From the NCBI RefSeq assembly GCF_035989265.1, contig NZ_JAYKZX010000003.1:3130501-3194500 (forward strand): DNA of 64,000 nucleotides, written 5' to 3'. A program made the position numbers and the translations under genes. This DNA is from Sphingobium sp. HWE2-09. Lineage in GTDB: Bacteria; Pseudomonadota; Alphaproteobacteria; Sphingomonadales; Sphingomonadaceae. Position 1 is the first letter of the stretch; each line of letters begins with the position of its first letter. This document shows positions 25,990 to 34,387 of this stretch, in pieces. The notes under the pieces were generated by a model. It had not been told where the DNA came from. It saw only the letters and a program-made list of their open reading frames with translations, and ran no database searches.

Positions 25990-27021
25990 ATGACGACGAT
26001 CCATCCTCGCCAGCTTTGCATCCCCGCCGCCGACAAGGCGCGGCTGCGTATCCTCTTCCTCGCCAAGCACGCCTGCGCCGATGGGCGGCCCGATGCACAG
26101 GATGGCAATCATGCCGTCTATCATCATGAAATGCGCACGACGCTGGAATCGATCGGCCTGCAGGTCGATGTCGCCGACAGCTATGATGCGCTGTTCGACC
26201 GGCCGGATGCCGATTTCGTCGTCACCCTGCTCAACCGCGGCGGCTTCCTAAATAGCGAAATGTTGGCGCCGCTGCTGCTCAGCCGCCACGCCATGCCCCA
26301 TCTGGGCGCCAGCCCGATCGTGCGCGGCCTGTCCGACGATAAATATCTTAGCAAGCTGATCGCGCGGGCGCGCGGCGTGCCGACGATGCAGGCGCAACTG
26401 TTCCGGCGCGGCGGCCTGTTCGATGCGCCGACCTTCCACGCCGACCGGCTGGTGGTGAAGCCCAATGCCTCTTCCGCTTCCTGGGGCGTGAAGATGGTGG
26501 ATGACTGGTGCCAAGCGCAGGACCATGCCGACAGCCTGTTCGCGCTGGGTCATGACGTGCTGGTGGAACAATGGGCGCCGCTGCTGGACGTCGCCGTGCC
26601 GGTGATCGGTGGCAGCGGTGGTCAGCCGTGGATCTTGCCGCCGATGCTATACCTGCCCGCCGACCCGCATCGCGAACGCAGCTATGAGGAAAAGCGCGGC
26701 CTGATCGACGCGGGCGACGACCCGCTGATCCTGGTCGAGGATGCCGATTTGCGCGCCCGGCTGGAGGCGATGACCGCCGCGCTGCTGCCCGAACTCTGGC
26801 CGTTCGACTATGGTCGCTTCGAATTTCGCTATGATCCCGCCAGCGGGCAATTGCTGTTCATGGAAGTGAACCTGTCCTGCAATCTGTGGTCGAAAAAGAC
26901 GATCGCGCGCTCCGCCGCCTCGATCGGTCTGGACCATGCGGCATTGGTCGAAACGATCGTCGGCCATAGCCTGGGTCGGCAGGGATTGCTCAGCGACGCG
27001 ATCGTGCGGGTGGCGGCATGA
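25990..27021 (+). CDS. ATP-grasp ligase related to D-alanine-D-alanine ligase
   Basis: A 343-residue protein. The N-terminal third has a pre-ATP-grasp fold (LRILFLAKHACADGRPDAQ; DADFVVTLLNRGGFLNSEML). LGASPIVRGLSDDKYLSKLIARARG is the D-Ala-D-Ala ligase-like nucleotide entry, VVKPNASSASWGVKMV is the ATP loop, and LLFMEVNLSCNLWSKKT holds the metal-binding E and N near the C-terminus. It should ligate a carboxylate to an amine through an acyl-phosphate, in the cytoplasm. It is unlikely to be the peptidoglycan Ddl enzyme: the locus lacks mur genes and the surrounding sequence diverges. The next gene overlaps its stop by 4 nt. Confidence 0.85.
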   Translation: MTTIHPRQLCIPAADKARLRILFLAKHACADGRPDAQDGNHAVYHHEMRTTLESIGLQVDVADSYDALFDRPDADFVVTLLNRGGFLNSEMLAPLLLSRHAMPHLGASPIVRGLSDDKYLSKLIARARGVPTMQAQLFRRGGLFDAPTFHADRLVVKPNASSASWGVKMVDDWCQAQDHADSLFALGHDVLVEQWAPLLDVAVPVIGGSGGQPWILPPMLYLPADPHRERSYEEKRGLIDAGDDPLILVEDADLRARLEAMTAALLPELWPFDYGRFEFRYDPASGQLLFMEVNLSCNLWSKKTIARSAASIGLDHAALVETIVGHSLGRQGLLSDAIVRVAA

Positions 27022-27830
27022 TGCGCGGCACTACTACGGCGGTCCTGCTCGCCGGGCGGCGCGATGGCGCGACCGATCCGCTGGCGCTGGCCGCCGGGGT
27101 CACGCATAAATGCCTGGCCCCGGTGGCGGGCCAGCCGATGCTGTTGCATGTGGTCGAAGCGCTGGTCGCCAATCGCCGGATCGGGCAAGTACGTGTGGTG
27201 ATCGAAGATCCCGCCTTGCTCGCGGGCCTGCCGCCGTTGCGCGGCCTGCTGCATAGCGGACGGCTGGTCGGCGTCGCGGCGCGGCCCCATCTAGTCGACA
27301 GCATCCTGGCCGGTGCCGATGGCGCGGCCTTCCCGCTGCTGATCACCACCGCCGACAATGTGCTGCTGACGCCGGATGCCGTGGATGAGATGCTGGACGG
27401 CTGCGCGGCGCAGGGGGCGGACGCCGCCGTCGCCTTCACCCGCCGCGCGTCGGTGCTGGCGGCCCATCGCGAAGGCCAGCGCAAATTCTACGCGTTCGCC
27501 GACGACAGCTATTCCAACTGCAACACCTATTGGCTGCGCGACCGCGCCGCGCTGAAGATGGCGGAAACCTTCCGCTCCGGCGGCCAGTTCGTGAAACATC
27601 CGGGGCGTATCATCGGCGCTTTCGGCCTGCTCAACCTCATCCGCTTCCGCTTCGGCATCGGCACGCTGGAACAGGCCTTCGCACGCTTTTCGCGCCGCTT
27701 TCGCCTGACCATCAGCCCGGTGATCCTGACCGATGGCGCGGTGGCGATCGACGTCGATAACAGCCGATCGCTTGGCGTCGCGACTGTCTTGCTGGAACAG
27801 CGCGCGATGCTCGCGCAGGCGGCGGAGTAG
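27018..27830 (+). CDS. MobA-like nucleotidyltransferase
   Basis: A 270-residue protein with an N-terminal NTP-transferase fold: TTTAVLLAGRRDGATDPLAL and VTHKCLAPVAGQPMLLHVVE (nucleotide-binding glycine loop and lysine), then FPLLITTADNVLLTPDAVDE with the metal-binding aspartate. The C-terminal part is a helical extension with many basic and aromatic residues. It probably activates a sugar or alcohol phosphate as a nucleotide derivative. The start overlaps the preceding ligase stop by 4 nt, and the following ATP-grasp gene begins 6 nt later. Confidence 0.85.
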   Translation: MMRGTTTAVLLAGRRDGATDPLALAAGVTHKCLAPVAGQPMLLHVVEALVANRRIGQVRVVIEDPALLAGLPPLRGLLHSGRLVGVAARPHLVDSILAGADGAAFPLLITTADNVLLTPDAVDEMLDGCAAQGADAAVAFTRRASVLAAHREGQRKFYAFADDSYSNCNTYWLRDRAALKMAETFRSGGQFVKHPGRIIGAFGLLNLIRFRFGIGTLEQAFARFSRRFRLTISPVILTDGAVAIDVDNSRSLGVATVLLEQRAMLAQAAE

Positions 27831-27836
27831 CGGTCC

Positions 27837-28922
27837 TTGCTCACGCTGCGCGCGCTGCCGCTGCGCGGTGAGAACGCCAATGCCCTGCTGCGCGCCTATC
27901 ATGACGGGCTTGTTCGCCACTGGACGCCGACGCAGCGTCTGGTCGGCCATATGCTCGCCGCACTGGGGCGGGGCGGATGGTCGTCGGCCGAACGGCGCTA
28001 TCTGGACGATGCCGTGCGGACGCAGGGCATCAGCATGAAGGATCGCAAGGGGCTGCACCGTCTGCTCAACCCCGGCGCCTTTCCGCTATCTATTAATACA
28101 TTGAAAAATAAGCAATTGTTTGCAACAGTGGCAACGGGTTTGCCGCTACCTGATGCCTGCGATCCCGACGCGATCGACCTCGACGCCTGGCTGGACGGGC
28201 AGGACGATATCATCGCCAAGCCCAGCTACCAGTCGAAGGGGCAGGGGGTGGAGCGTTTCGTCCGCCAGGGCAAGGCCTGGCGCAACGGCGATGTAACGCT
28301 CACAACTGTCCAACTCGCTGTCTCATTACGCGCGCTCTGGCGGCGGGGCGGCGTTATTCAGCAACGGCTGCCAACCCATGCGGCGCTGGCCGATCTGTCG
28401 CCAGGCGCGCTGCCGACGCTGCGCATCGTCACCTGCCTGAACGAGGATGGACACCCCGAAATCTGCGACATGGCGCTGCGCCTGTCGGCGGGTGGACCCC
28501 GGCCGGTCGATAATTTCAACGCAGGCAATCTGGTGCTGGCGGTCGATGCCGATGGCCGATGCGGCCCCGCCTGGCGCAGCGGCGGACGACAAGCCCCCAC
28601 GCGCCACAGCCGCCATCCGTCGACCGGCGCACCGATTGAAGGCGTCATGCTGCCCGATCATGCGGCGGCACAGCGTCTCGCCATCCGGGCGCATGACCGG
28701 TTTCGCACCGGCTTCACCCTGATCGGCTGGGACATCGGCCTGACCGCGCAGGGACCGGTGCTGATCGAGGGGAATTGGAACCCCGGCACCGACATCCTGC
28801 AACTCGCCAATGGTCGGGGCGTGGCGGACAGTCGGCTGGGCGCGTTATATCGCCATGGGCTGGGCCGACTGACGGCCGCTGATTGGCGCGCCGCGCGGGT
28901 GGTGCAGCGGGACCGGCGGTGA
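27837..28922 (+). CDS. Sugar-transfer-associated ATP-grasp protein
   Basis: A 361-residue protein from a TTG start. It contains NTLKNKQLFATVATGLPLPD, DDIIAKPSYQSKGQGVERFV (ATP-binding lysine and glycine loop), GGVIQQRLPTHAALADLS, LRIVTCLNEDG and the metal-site region LIGWDIGLTAQGPVLIEGNWNPG. This arrangement matches the ATPgrasp_ST group found in polysaccharide loci. A lower-GC patch occurs near 28080-28140. It overlaps the glycosyltransferase start by 4 nt (GTGA). The acceptor is unknown. Confidence 0.85.
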   Translation: MLTLRALPLRGENANALLRAYHDGLVRHWTPTQRLVGHMLAALGRGGWSSAERRYLDDAVRTQGISMKDRKGLHRLLNPGAFPLSINTLKNKQLFATVATGLPLPDACDPDAIDLDAWLDGQDDIIAKPSYQSKGQGVERFVRQGKAWRNGDVTLTTVQLAVSLRALWRRGGVIQQRLPTHAALADLSPGALPTLRIVTCLNEDGHPEICDMALRLSAGGPRPVDNFNAGNLVLAVDADGRCGPAWRSGGRQAPTRHSRHPSTGAPIEGVMLPDHAAAQRLAIRAHDRFRTGFTLIGWDIGLTAQGPVLIEGNWNPGTDILQLANGRGVADSRLGALYRHGLGRLTAADWRAARVVQRDRR

Positions 28923-30052
28923 AGATCGCCCTCTATGTTCATGCGCTGGCGGCAACAGGCGTGGTGCGCAACATCCGCCTGCTGGCCGCCGATTTCCAGG
29001 AATGCGGCCATGATGTGACGGTGGTGACGGCACTACCCGGCGGCGTGGGCGTGGACGGCGTACCGCATCATGCGCTGCTGCCCGACGACCGCGGATCGCG
29101 CCTGTTACAGAAATGGCGGGCCATGCCGCGCCTTCATGCCTGGCTGCGTACCGCGCGGCCGGACCTGCTGCTGTCGGCCGGCAATCATGGGCATCTGACG
29201 GTGCTGCTGGGCAGTCGCGGGATGCGGGGGCTACGCCGCGTCTATCGCATCAGCAACGACCTGCGCCGCGCCGCGCCCGGGACGCCGCAGGGGGTGGTCG
29301 GCGCGGCCGGTCGATCGCTGATGGCCCGGTTGCTGGTGGCGGATGCCGACCGCCTGGTACTGGTATCCCCGACACTGGCGGACGACATGCCCGCTTTGGG
29401 GCGCGCGCTGGCCGATGGCCGGGCGATCGTCATCGAAAACGGGATCGACCCCGCCATCGCGCACGCCCGCGCCGCCGGGCCGTCGCCCCATCCCTGGTTC
29501 GATACGCCGGTGCCGGTGATCGTCGCCATCGGCCGATTGGCGCCGCAAAAGAACTTCGCCACATTATTGACCGCCTTCGCGCAATTGCGCCGGTCGGGCG
29601 CGGACGCCCGTCTTATCATCATCGGCGACAGTCGCGACAATGCGCGGCAAGCGCTGCTGGAACAGGCCGATGCGCTGGGCGTGGCCGATGACCTGCTGCT
29701 GCCCGGCAATATCGACAATGTCTTTCCCTGGCTGGCGCAGGCCAGCGCCTTCGCCCTGCCGTCCTGGTGGGAAGGGTCGCCCAACGTCCTGCTGGAGGCG
29801 ATGGCGCTCAACCGGCCAGTGGTCGCGTCGCACAGCGCGGGAAATGCGGCTTCCGTCCTGGCGCAGGGGCGCCACGGCCTGCTGGTCGATCCATCGGACC
29901 CGACAGCGATGGCCGCAGCGTTGCGGCGCCAAATCGATCCATCGACCGCGATTGCTCCCGGCGACCGGATCGACGCCTATCGGCTGGACGCGATGCTGGA
30001 TCGCTGGGCCACGCTGCTGGCAGCCGTTGCCCGTCCGCGTCGGAGGGGGTAA
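28919..30052 (+). CDS. Glycosyltransferase family 4-like protein
   Basis: A 377-residue GT-B protein. The N-terminal domain has KIALYVHALAATGVVRNIRL (binding loop); the C-terminal domain has PVPVIVAIGRLAPQKNFATL, ARLIIIGDSRDNARQALLEQ, PSWWEGSPNVLLEAMALNRP (the EX7E-type motif) and HGLLVDPSDP. The GTG at 28919 overlaps the previous stop and matches the usual start of the fold; an in-frame ATG 12 codons upstream is less likely. It transfers a sugar from a nucleotide donor to an acceptor in the cytoplasm. Confidence 0.93.
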   Translation: MKIALYVHALAATGVVRNIRLLAADFQECGHDVTVVTALPGGVGVDGVPHHALLPDDRGSRLLQKWRAMPRLHAWLRTARPDLLLSAGNHGHLTVLLGSRGMRGLRRVYRISNDLRRAAPGTPQGVVGAAGRSLMARLLVADADRLVLVSPTLADDMPALGRALADGRAIVIENGIDPAIAHARAAGPSPHPWFDTPVPVIVAIGRLAPQKNFATLLTAFAQLRRSGADARLIIIGDSRDNARQALLEQADALGVADDLLLPGNIDNVFPWLAQASAFALPSWWEGSPNVLLEAMALNRPVVASHSAGNAASVLAQGRHGLLVDPSDPTAMAAALRRQIDPSTAIAPGDRIDAYRLDAMLDRWATLLAAVARPRRRG

Positions 30053-30085
30053 CCGGAGTTTTTCCTGCCCCTGGGATTGCTACCG

Positions 30086-30613
30086 ATGACATCTTCCGAC
30101 CCGCAATTGCATTCGATCAGCCATGCATGCTTTATCGCTTATGTGGAGACGCTGGCCGACCGGATCGCGGCGGACGCCTGGTCGCCCGACCTGCTGGTGG
30201 GCATCGGGCGGGGCGGGCTGGTGCCGACGGTCTATCTGTCGCACCGGCTGGACCTTCCGATGCTGTCGGTCGATTATAGCGGCGCTACGCCCGACCGCAC
30301 CCATGCCCTGTTCGATGACCTGGCGGGCCGAAGCAGGGCAGGCGTCCGGCTGCTGATCATCGACGATATCAACGACAGCGGCGGGACGATCGGCCATATT
30401 CGGCGCAGGTTGGGCGAGAAGGGCGGCGATGCTGCCCATGTCCGCTTCGCCATGCTGCTGACCAACAGTCGTTCGGAGGAGCGCGTGGACTATTGGGCGG
30501 AAAGCATCGATCGGGACACGGACAAACGCTGGTTCGTCTTTCCTTGGGAAGCCCTCGCCAGTCGGCAGGCGATCGTGGATGAGGCGCTGAGCGTGCCCGA
30601 TCGCCTGGCCTGA
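30086..30613 (+). CDS. Phosphoribosyltransferase (COG2236-like)
   Basis: A 175-residue type I PRTase-fold protein. It shows DLLVGIGRGGLVPTVYLSHR and the PRPP-binding loop LLIIDDINDSGGTIGHIR, preceded by DLPMLSVDYSG. It is similar in layout to xanthine/hypoxanthine-type PRTases with a short lid. ATG at 30086 is chosen; a TTG 9 nt upstream is also open. It lies 33 nt after the glycosyltransferase and is the last rightward gene of the cluster. It could salvage a base or transfer a phosphoribosyl group into the cluster's product; the sequence does not decide. Confidence 0.85.
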   Translation: MTSSDPQLHSISHACFIAYVETLADRIAADAWSPDLLVGIGRGGLVPTVYLSHRLDLPMLSVDYSGATPDRTHALFDDLAGRSRAGVRLLIIDDINDSGGTIGHIRRRLGEKGGDAAHVRFAMLLTNSRSEERVDYWAESIDRDTDKRWFVFPWEALASRQAIVDEALSVPDRLA

Positions 30614-30620
30614 CCGCCGG

Positions 30621-31652
30621 TTACGCCGCCCGGCGGCGCGCCAGAAAGAAGGTCGCCATCGCGCGGGACGCGTCCGGCCCCTTGGGGTCGGTGTAGCTAC
30701 CCCCCGCTTTGCCGCCCGACCAGGCATGGCCGCTGCCATGGATGGTCCATTCCTCCAGCATCACGGGGCCACGGCCATAGCGATAGAGGGTGCGGGTAAA
30801 GGCCCGCCCGCCCGCTACGCTGCCCTCTTCCGATACGACGTTGAGCGGCCGCGCGCTTGATCGCTGCAACTGGTTGACGAAGCCACCCGCGTTGGAAGGG
30901 TGCACCACCCGGTCGCTATCGCCATGGAACAGGATCATGGGCAGCGGCGGCACGGTCTTGCCGATGGACGGGCTTGCCTTGCCACGCATCGCCGAAAGCG
31001 CGTCGCCGACAGAACCGATCGTGCCCATCGGGACGCCGGAATGCACGCCGACCGCGACATATAGGGTCGGATAGGCGGCGGCGATGATCGCGGCGGCCGC
31101 GCCCCCCGCAGAAATGCCGGCAATATAGACGCGCCCGGCATGGCCTTTGCTGTGGTCCAGGACGTGGCGGGTAAGGCCCGCAATGACCGCCGCCTCGCCC
31201 TTACCATGCGCCTGATGCGACGGGCTGTGCCAGTTCCAGCAGCGATTGGCGTTGGCGCGCGACGATTGCTCGGGATAGAGCACAAGGAAGCCCAGTTCGT
31301 CGGCCAGCCTGTTCATGTCCGTCCCGGTCGCGAAGTCGGCGGCCGACTGGGTGCAGCCATGCAGCATCACGATCAGCGGCAGGCGACGGCGTATCGACCC
31401 GACCGGCGTATAAAGACGGTAGCGCAGCGACCCCTGCGCGCAGCTATAATCATCCTCGATAAAGCTGCCCGGCGCAGGGCGTTTGGCGGACTCCGCCTTC
31501 TTGGCGGTGCTTTTGCGCCTGGCCGCCCGCGGTTTTTTGGCGGCGGGGGCGGCAGGCATCAGCGCGCGCTGCCACAGCAGCGCGGCGGACAGCGGACGGC
31601 CCTTGCGCATCATCCGGTTGGCCTTGAGGACGGTCGAAAAGGGGTTCTTCAC
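30621..31652 (-). CDS. PHB depolymerase-family esterase
   Basis: An alpha/beta-hydrolase of 343 residues from the GTG at 31652 (an earlier GTG at 31697 would add 15). It has LPLIVMLHGCTQSAADFATG (oxyanion region), the nucleophile elbow GISAGG, LPMILFHGDSDRVVHPSNAG (acid) and HGSGHAWSGGKAGGSYTD (histidine). This is the LpqC/PHB depolymerase family, which includes short-chain polyhydroxyalkanoate and feruloyl-type esterases. There is no clear signal peptide. Instead the N-terminal ~60 residues include an Ala/Lys/Arg-rich stretch (AAKKPRAARRKSTAKKAESA). It is convergent with the PRTase gene. Confidence 0.9.
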   Translation of the reverse strand: MKNPFSTVLKANRMMRKGRPLSAALLWQRALMPAAPAAKKPRAARRKSTAKKAESAKRPAPGSFIEDDYSCAQGSLRYRLYTPVGSIRRRLPLIVMLHGCTQSAADFATGTDMNRLADELGFLVLYPEQSSRANANRCWNWHSPSHQAHGKGEAAVIAGLTRHVLDHSKGHAGRVYIAGISAGGAAAAIIAAAYPTLYVAVGVHSGVPMGTIGSVGDALSAMRGKASPSIGKTVPPLPMILFHGDSDRVVHPSNAGGFVNQLQRSSARPLNVVSEEGSVAGGRAFTRTLYRYGRGPVMLEEWTIHGSGHAWSGGKAGGSYTDPKGPDASRAMATFFLARRRAA

Positions 31653-31803
31653 CAACGGGCCTCGATTGTCTTGGTTCGGCTCAAGGGCCACCGGCACGAC
31701 CTGGGGTTAGGCATCGCCATGTCTTGCTCTCTATGATTGTTCTGATTGTGCGTGACGATGCATGAAAGCGTCGACCCCGACGCCCGCCGACTGTCACTCA
31801 GGC

Positions 31804-32613
31804 CTATAAGTCGCGACAGTCGGCATTCGATCCCTGACCCGTCAGCCCGGCGGCGGTTCGGGCGGTCCGCGCCAGCCGCTCCGCCCATTCATGCTGGCCC
31901 GCCGCGTCGCCGATCAGATCCTGCCGCACCTCCATTTCGGCATAGCGCAGGCCGTGCGGAAAGGCGTGGCGCGGCACCGTATAATCGGTGGCGTCCATCT
32001 GATAGGGCGCATTGTCCCCCACCGTCAGCGTGGCGTCTTCGCGCAGCGCGGCCAGCATCGCCTGGGCAAAATCCGTCCGACCCTGCCAGTATAAGACGCC
32101 CACCTCCCATGGACGGGCGATGCCGCCCATGACGGGCGTGAAGCTGTGCAGCGACAGCAAAATCGTGTCGCGACCGGCTGCCTGCCGCTGGGCGATCGTC
32201 GCAGCGATCGCGGCATGATAGGGCGTATGGATCGCGGCGATCCGCGCGGCGCGGACGGCGGCGTCCAGCCCTTCGTTGCCGCCGATCCGGCTGCCGTCGG
32301 ACAGGGCCGGGATCGCGTCCGGCAGGTCAGGGTCGCGGTTGCAATCGATGACCAGCCTCGAATAATGTTGATGCAGGAACGGCGCGTCGAGCAGCTCGGC
32401 CAGCGCATGGCCCATGCCATAGACGCCGATGTCGATCGCGATATGGCGGCCCCGATCCACGGCGGTGAGGCCAAGATCGCCCAGTGGCGTCGGGATCGCC
32501 GATCCGGCATGGTCGCCGATCAGCAGGAACGGGGACGCGCCTGCTGCGTTGAAGACGCCGAACGGCGCCGGATCATCCGGACCCAATATGTCATCCGCCG
32601 TGCGCCCGGCCAT
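31804..32613 (-). CDS. N-formylglutamate amidohydrolase family protein
   Basis: A 269-residue protein with SPFLLIGDHAGSAIP, HYSRLVIDCNRDPDLPDAIP, LLSLHSFTPVMGG and the C-terminal GLRYAEMEVRQDLI. These are the conserved zinc-site and catalytic blocks of the N-formylglutamate amidohydrolase family. In the classical pathway it releases formate from N-formyl-L-glutamate in histidine breakdown, but no hut genes are nearby, so the substrate may differ. It is divergent from the transglutaminase pair with only 14 nt between starts. Confidence 0.9.
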   Translation of the reverse strand: MAGRTADDILGPDDPAPFGVFNAAGASPFLLIGDHAGSAIPTPLGDLGLTAVDRGRHIAIDIGVYGMGHALAELLDAPFLHQHYSRLVIDCNRDPDLPDAIPALSDGSRIGGNEGLDAAVRAARIAAIHTPYHAAIAATIAQRQAAGRDTILLSLHSFTPVMGGIARPWEVGVLYWQGRTDFAQAMLAALREDATLTVGDNAPYQMDATDYTVPRHAFPHGLRYAEMEVRQDLIGDAAGQHEWAERLARTARTAAGLTGQGSNADCRDL

Positions 32614-32627
32614 CAGGATCTAGCCCC

Positions 32628-33566
32628 ATGCCGTTGCTGACGATCCATCATGTCACCACCTATCGCTATCGCCAGCCTGTATCCCTGGGTGAACATCGCG
32701 TCATGATGCGCCCGCGCGAGGCGTTTGACCAGCGCCTGCTGTCCGCCCGGCTCGATATCGACCCGGAACCCAGCGGGTTGCGCTGGCTGCACGACGTATT
32801 CGGCAATTCGGTGGCGATCGCTTCGTTCGACCGGCGCGCGTCCCATCTGGTCGTGACCAGCGAGGCGACGTTGGAACATGCGCCGCTGGCGCAGCGGCAG
32901 GTCGATGTCGAACCCTATGCCCGGCTGTTCCCCTTCACCTATGCGTCGGAGGATATGCCCGACCTGTTGCGGTCGATCGAGCGGCAATATCATGACCCGG
33001 GCCGGATCGTGGACAATTGGGCGCGCGCCTTCGTGCGCAACGACGGGAACACCGAAACGGTCGATCTGCTGACCCGGATGGCGACCGGCATTCAGCGCGA
33101 CTTCACCTATGTGCCGCGCCATGAAAAGGGCACGCAAACGCCGATCGAGACGCTGGAAAAGCGACAGGGCACCTGCCGCGACTTCGCCGTGCTGATGATA
33201 GAGGCGGTACGGGCGCTGGGTTTTGCCGCGCGGTTCGTTTCAGGCTATGTCTATAATCCATCCCGGACCGAAGATGTGGTGGGCGGCGGTAACACCCATG
33301 CCTGGGTCCGAATATTCCTGCCGGGGTCGGGCTGGGTCGAATTCGATCCGACCAACGGCATCATCGGCAATCGTGGCCTGATACGGGTCGCCGTGGCGCG
33401 CGATCCCTACCAGGCATTGCCGCTGTCCGGCACCTGGTTTGGCCTGCCCGCCAGTTTCCTGGCGATGGACGTGACCGTGAACGTGCGGCGCGCCGATCCC
33501 GGGCAATTTCCCACTACCGGCCATGGCGCCATCAACAGCCGAACCGTCGGCGTTTCAGGAAAGTGA
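32628..33566 (+). CDS. Transglutaminase-like cysteine protease family protein, catalytically complete
   Basis: A 312-residue protein with the bacterial N-terminal transglutaminase region (LLTIHHVTTYRYRQPVSLGE) and a transglutaminase core. The triad is visible as C183 (RQGTCRDFAVLMIEA), H224 (GGNTHAWVRIFLPG) and D240 (WVEFDPTNG). It may act as a protease or amidase rather than a cross-linker. No signal peptide is evident. It overlaps the next transglutaminase gene by 4 nt. Confidence 0.92.
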   Translation: MPLLTIHHVTTYRYRQPVSLGEHRVMMRPREAFDQRLLSARLDIDPEPSGLRWLHDVFGNSVAIASFDRRASHLVVTSEATLEHAPLAQRQVDVEPYARLFPFTYASEDMPDLLRSIERQYHDPGRIVDNWARAFVRNDGNTETVDLLTRMATGIQRDFTYVPRHEKGTQTPIETLEKRQGTCRDFAVLMIEAVRALGFAARFVSGYVYNPSRTEDVVGGGNTHAWVRIFLPGSGWVEFDPTNGIIGNRGLIRVAVARDPYQALPLSGTWFGLPASFLAMDVTVNVRRADPGQFPTTGHGAINSRTVGVSGK

Positions 33567-34387
33567 AGCCTATGCTGATCCGCTGCGGATATGATATCCG
33601 GTTCGAAACCGACACGAAGACGGCGATGATGGCGATGCTGAGCCTGCATCCTTCCCGCCATCATGATCTGCAAACGCCGCAGCGGCTGATGGCCAGCCCC
33701 GACATCCCGCTCTATCATTTCGAGGATGGTTTCGGGAATGTCGCCACTCGCCTCACCATCCCGCCGGGCGGGGTCACCCTGTCCTGCGATTTCGTGATCG
33801 AGGATAGCGGTCAGCCCGACGTGCGCGCGCCCGATGCGCCGCAAATGCCGGTCGAAGACCTGCCCGATGCGGTCATGCCTTTCCTGCTGGGCAGCCGCTA
33901 TTGCGAGACGGATCGGCTGATGGCGGTCGCCTGGGCCAATTTCGCTCATTATCGCACGGCGCGCGACCGGGTGGAGGCGATCGTCGATTTCGTCCATAAC
34001 CATATCGAGTTCGGCTATCATCATGCCCGGTCGGACAAGACCGCCTGGAACGCCTATCAGGAACGGCAGGGCGTGTGCCGCGATTTCGCGCATCTGGCCG
34101 TGACCCTGTGCCGCTGCATGAACATCCCGGCGCGTTATTGCACCGGCTATCTGGGCGATATCGGGATTCCGCCGGTCGATGCGCCGATGGATTTCAGCGC
34201 CTGGTTCGATGTCTATATCGACGGCGACTGGTACACTCATGACGCCCGGCACAATCGGCCCCGGATCGGCCGGATATTGATGGCGCGCGGACGCGACGCC
34301 ACCGATGTGGCCTTGACCACCGCCTTTGGTCCGGCGAACCTGGTGCGGTTCGAAGTCCATACCGACGAGGTGTCATCGCTTGACTGA
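33563..34387 (+). CDS. Second transglutaminase-like protein, catalytic His position occupied by Ser
   Basis: A 274-residue protein from a GTG overlapping the upstream stop. It has C172 in RQGVCRDFAHLAVTL and D227 in WYTHDARHNRPRIGR. The position that is His in the sister protein (THAW) is S212 in MDFSAWFDVYIDGDWY. The N-terminal domain (IRCGYDIRFETDTKTAMMAM) matches the usual companion type of these proteins. I recall DFSAW in other members of this subgroup, so this may be a class feature rather than a loss. The peptidase gene overlaps its end by 8 nt. Confidence 0.88.
   Translation: MKPMLIRCGYDIRFETDTKTAMMAMLSLHPSRHHDLQTPQRLMASPDIPLYHFEDGFGNVATRLTIPPGGVTLSCDFVIEDSGQPDVRAPDAPQMPVEDLPDAVMPFLLGSRYCETDRLMAVAWANFAHYRTARDRVEAIVDFVHNHIEFGYHHARSDKTAWNAYQERQGVCRDFAHLAVTLCRCMNIPARYCTGYLGDIGIPPVDAPMDFSAWFDVYIDGDWYTHDARHNRPRIGRILMARGRDATDVALTTAFGPANLVRFEVHTDEVSSLD

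Noticed and set aside
25990..27021. Peptidoglycan D-alanine-D-alanine ligase (ddl)
   Set aside because: The fold matches, but the gene sits with glycan-type enzymes rather than mur/fts genes, and only the general ATP-grasp features can be seen.
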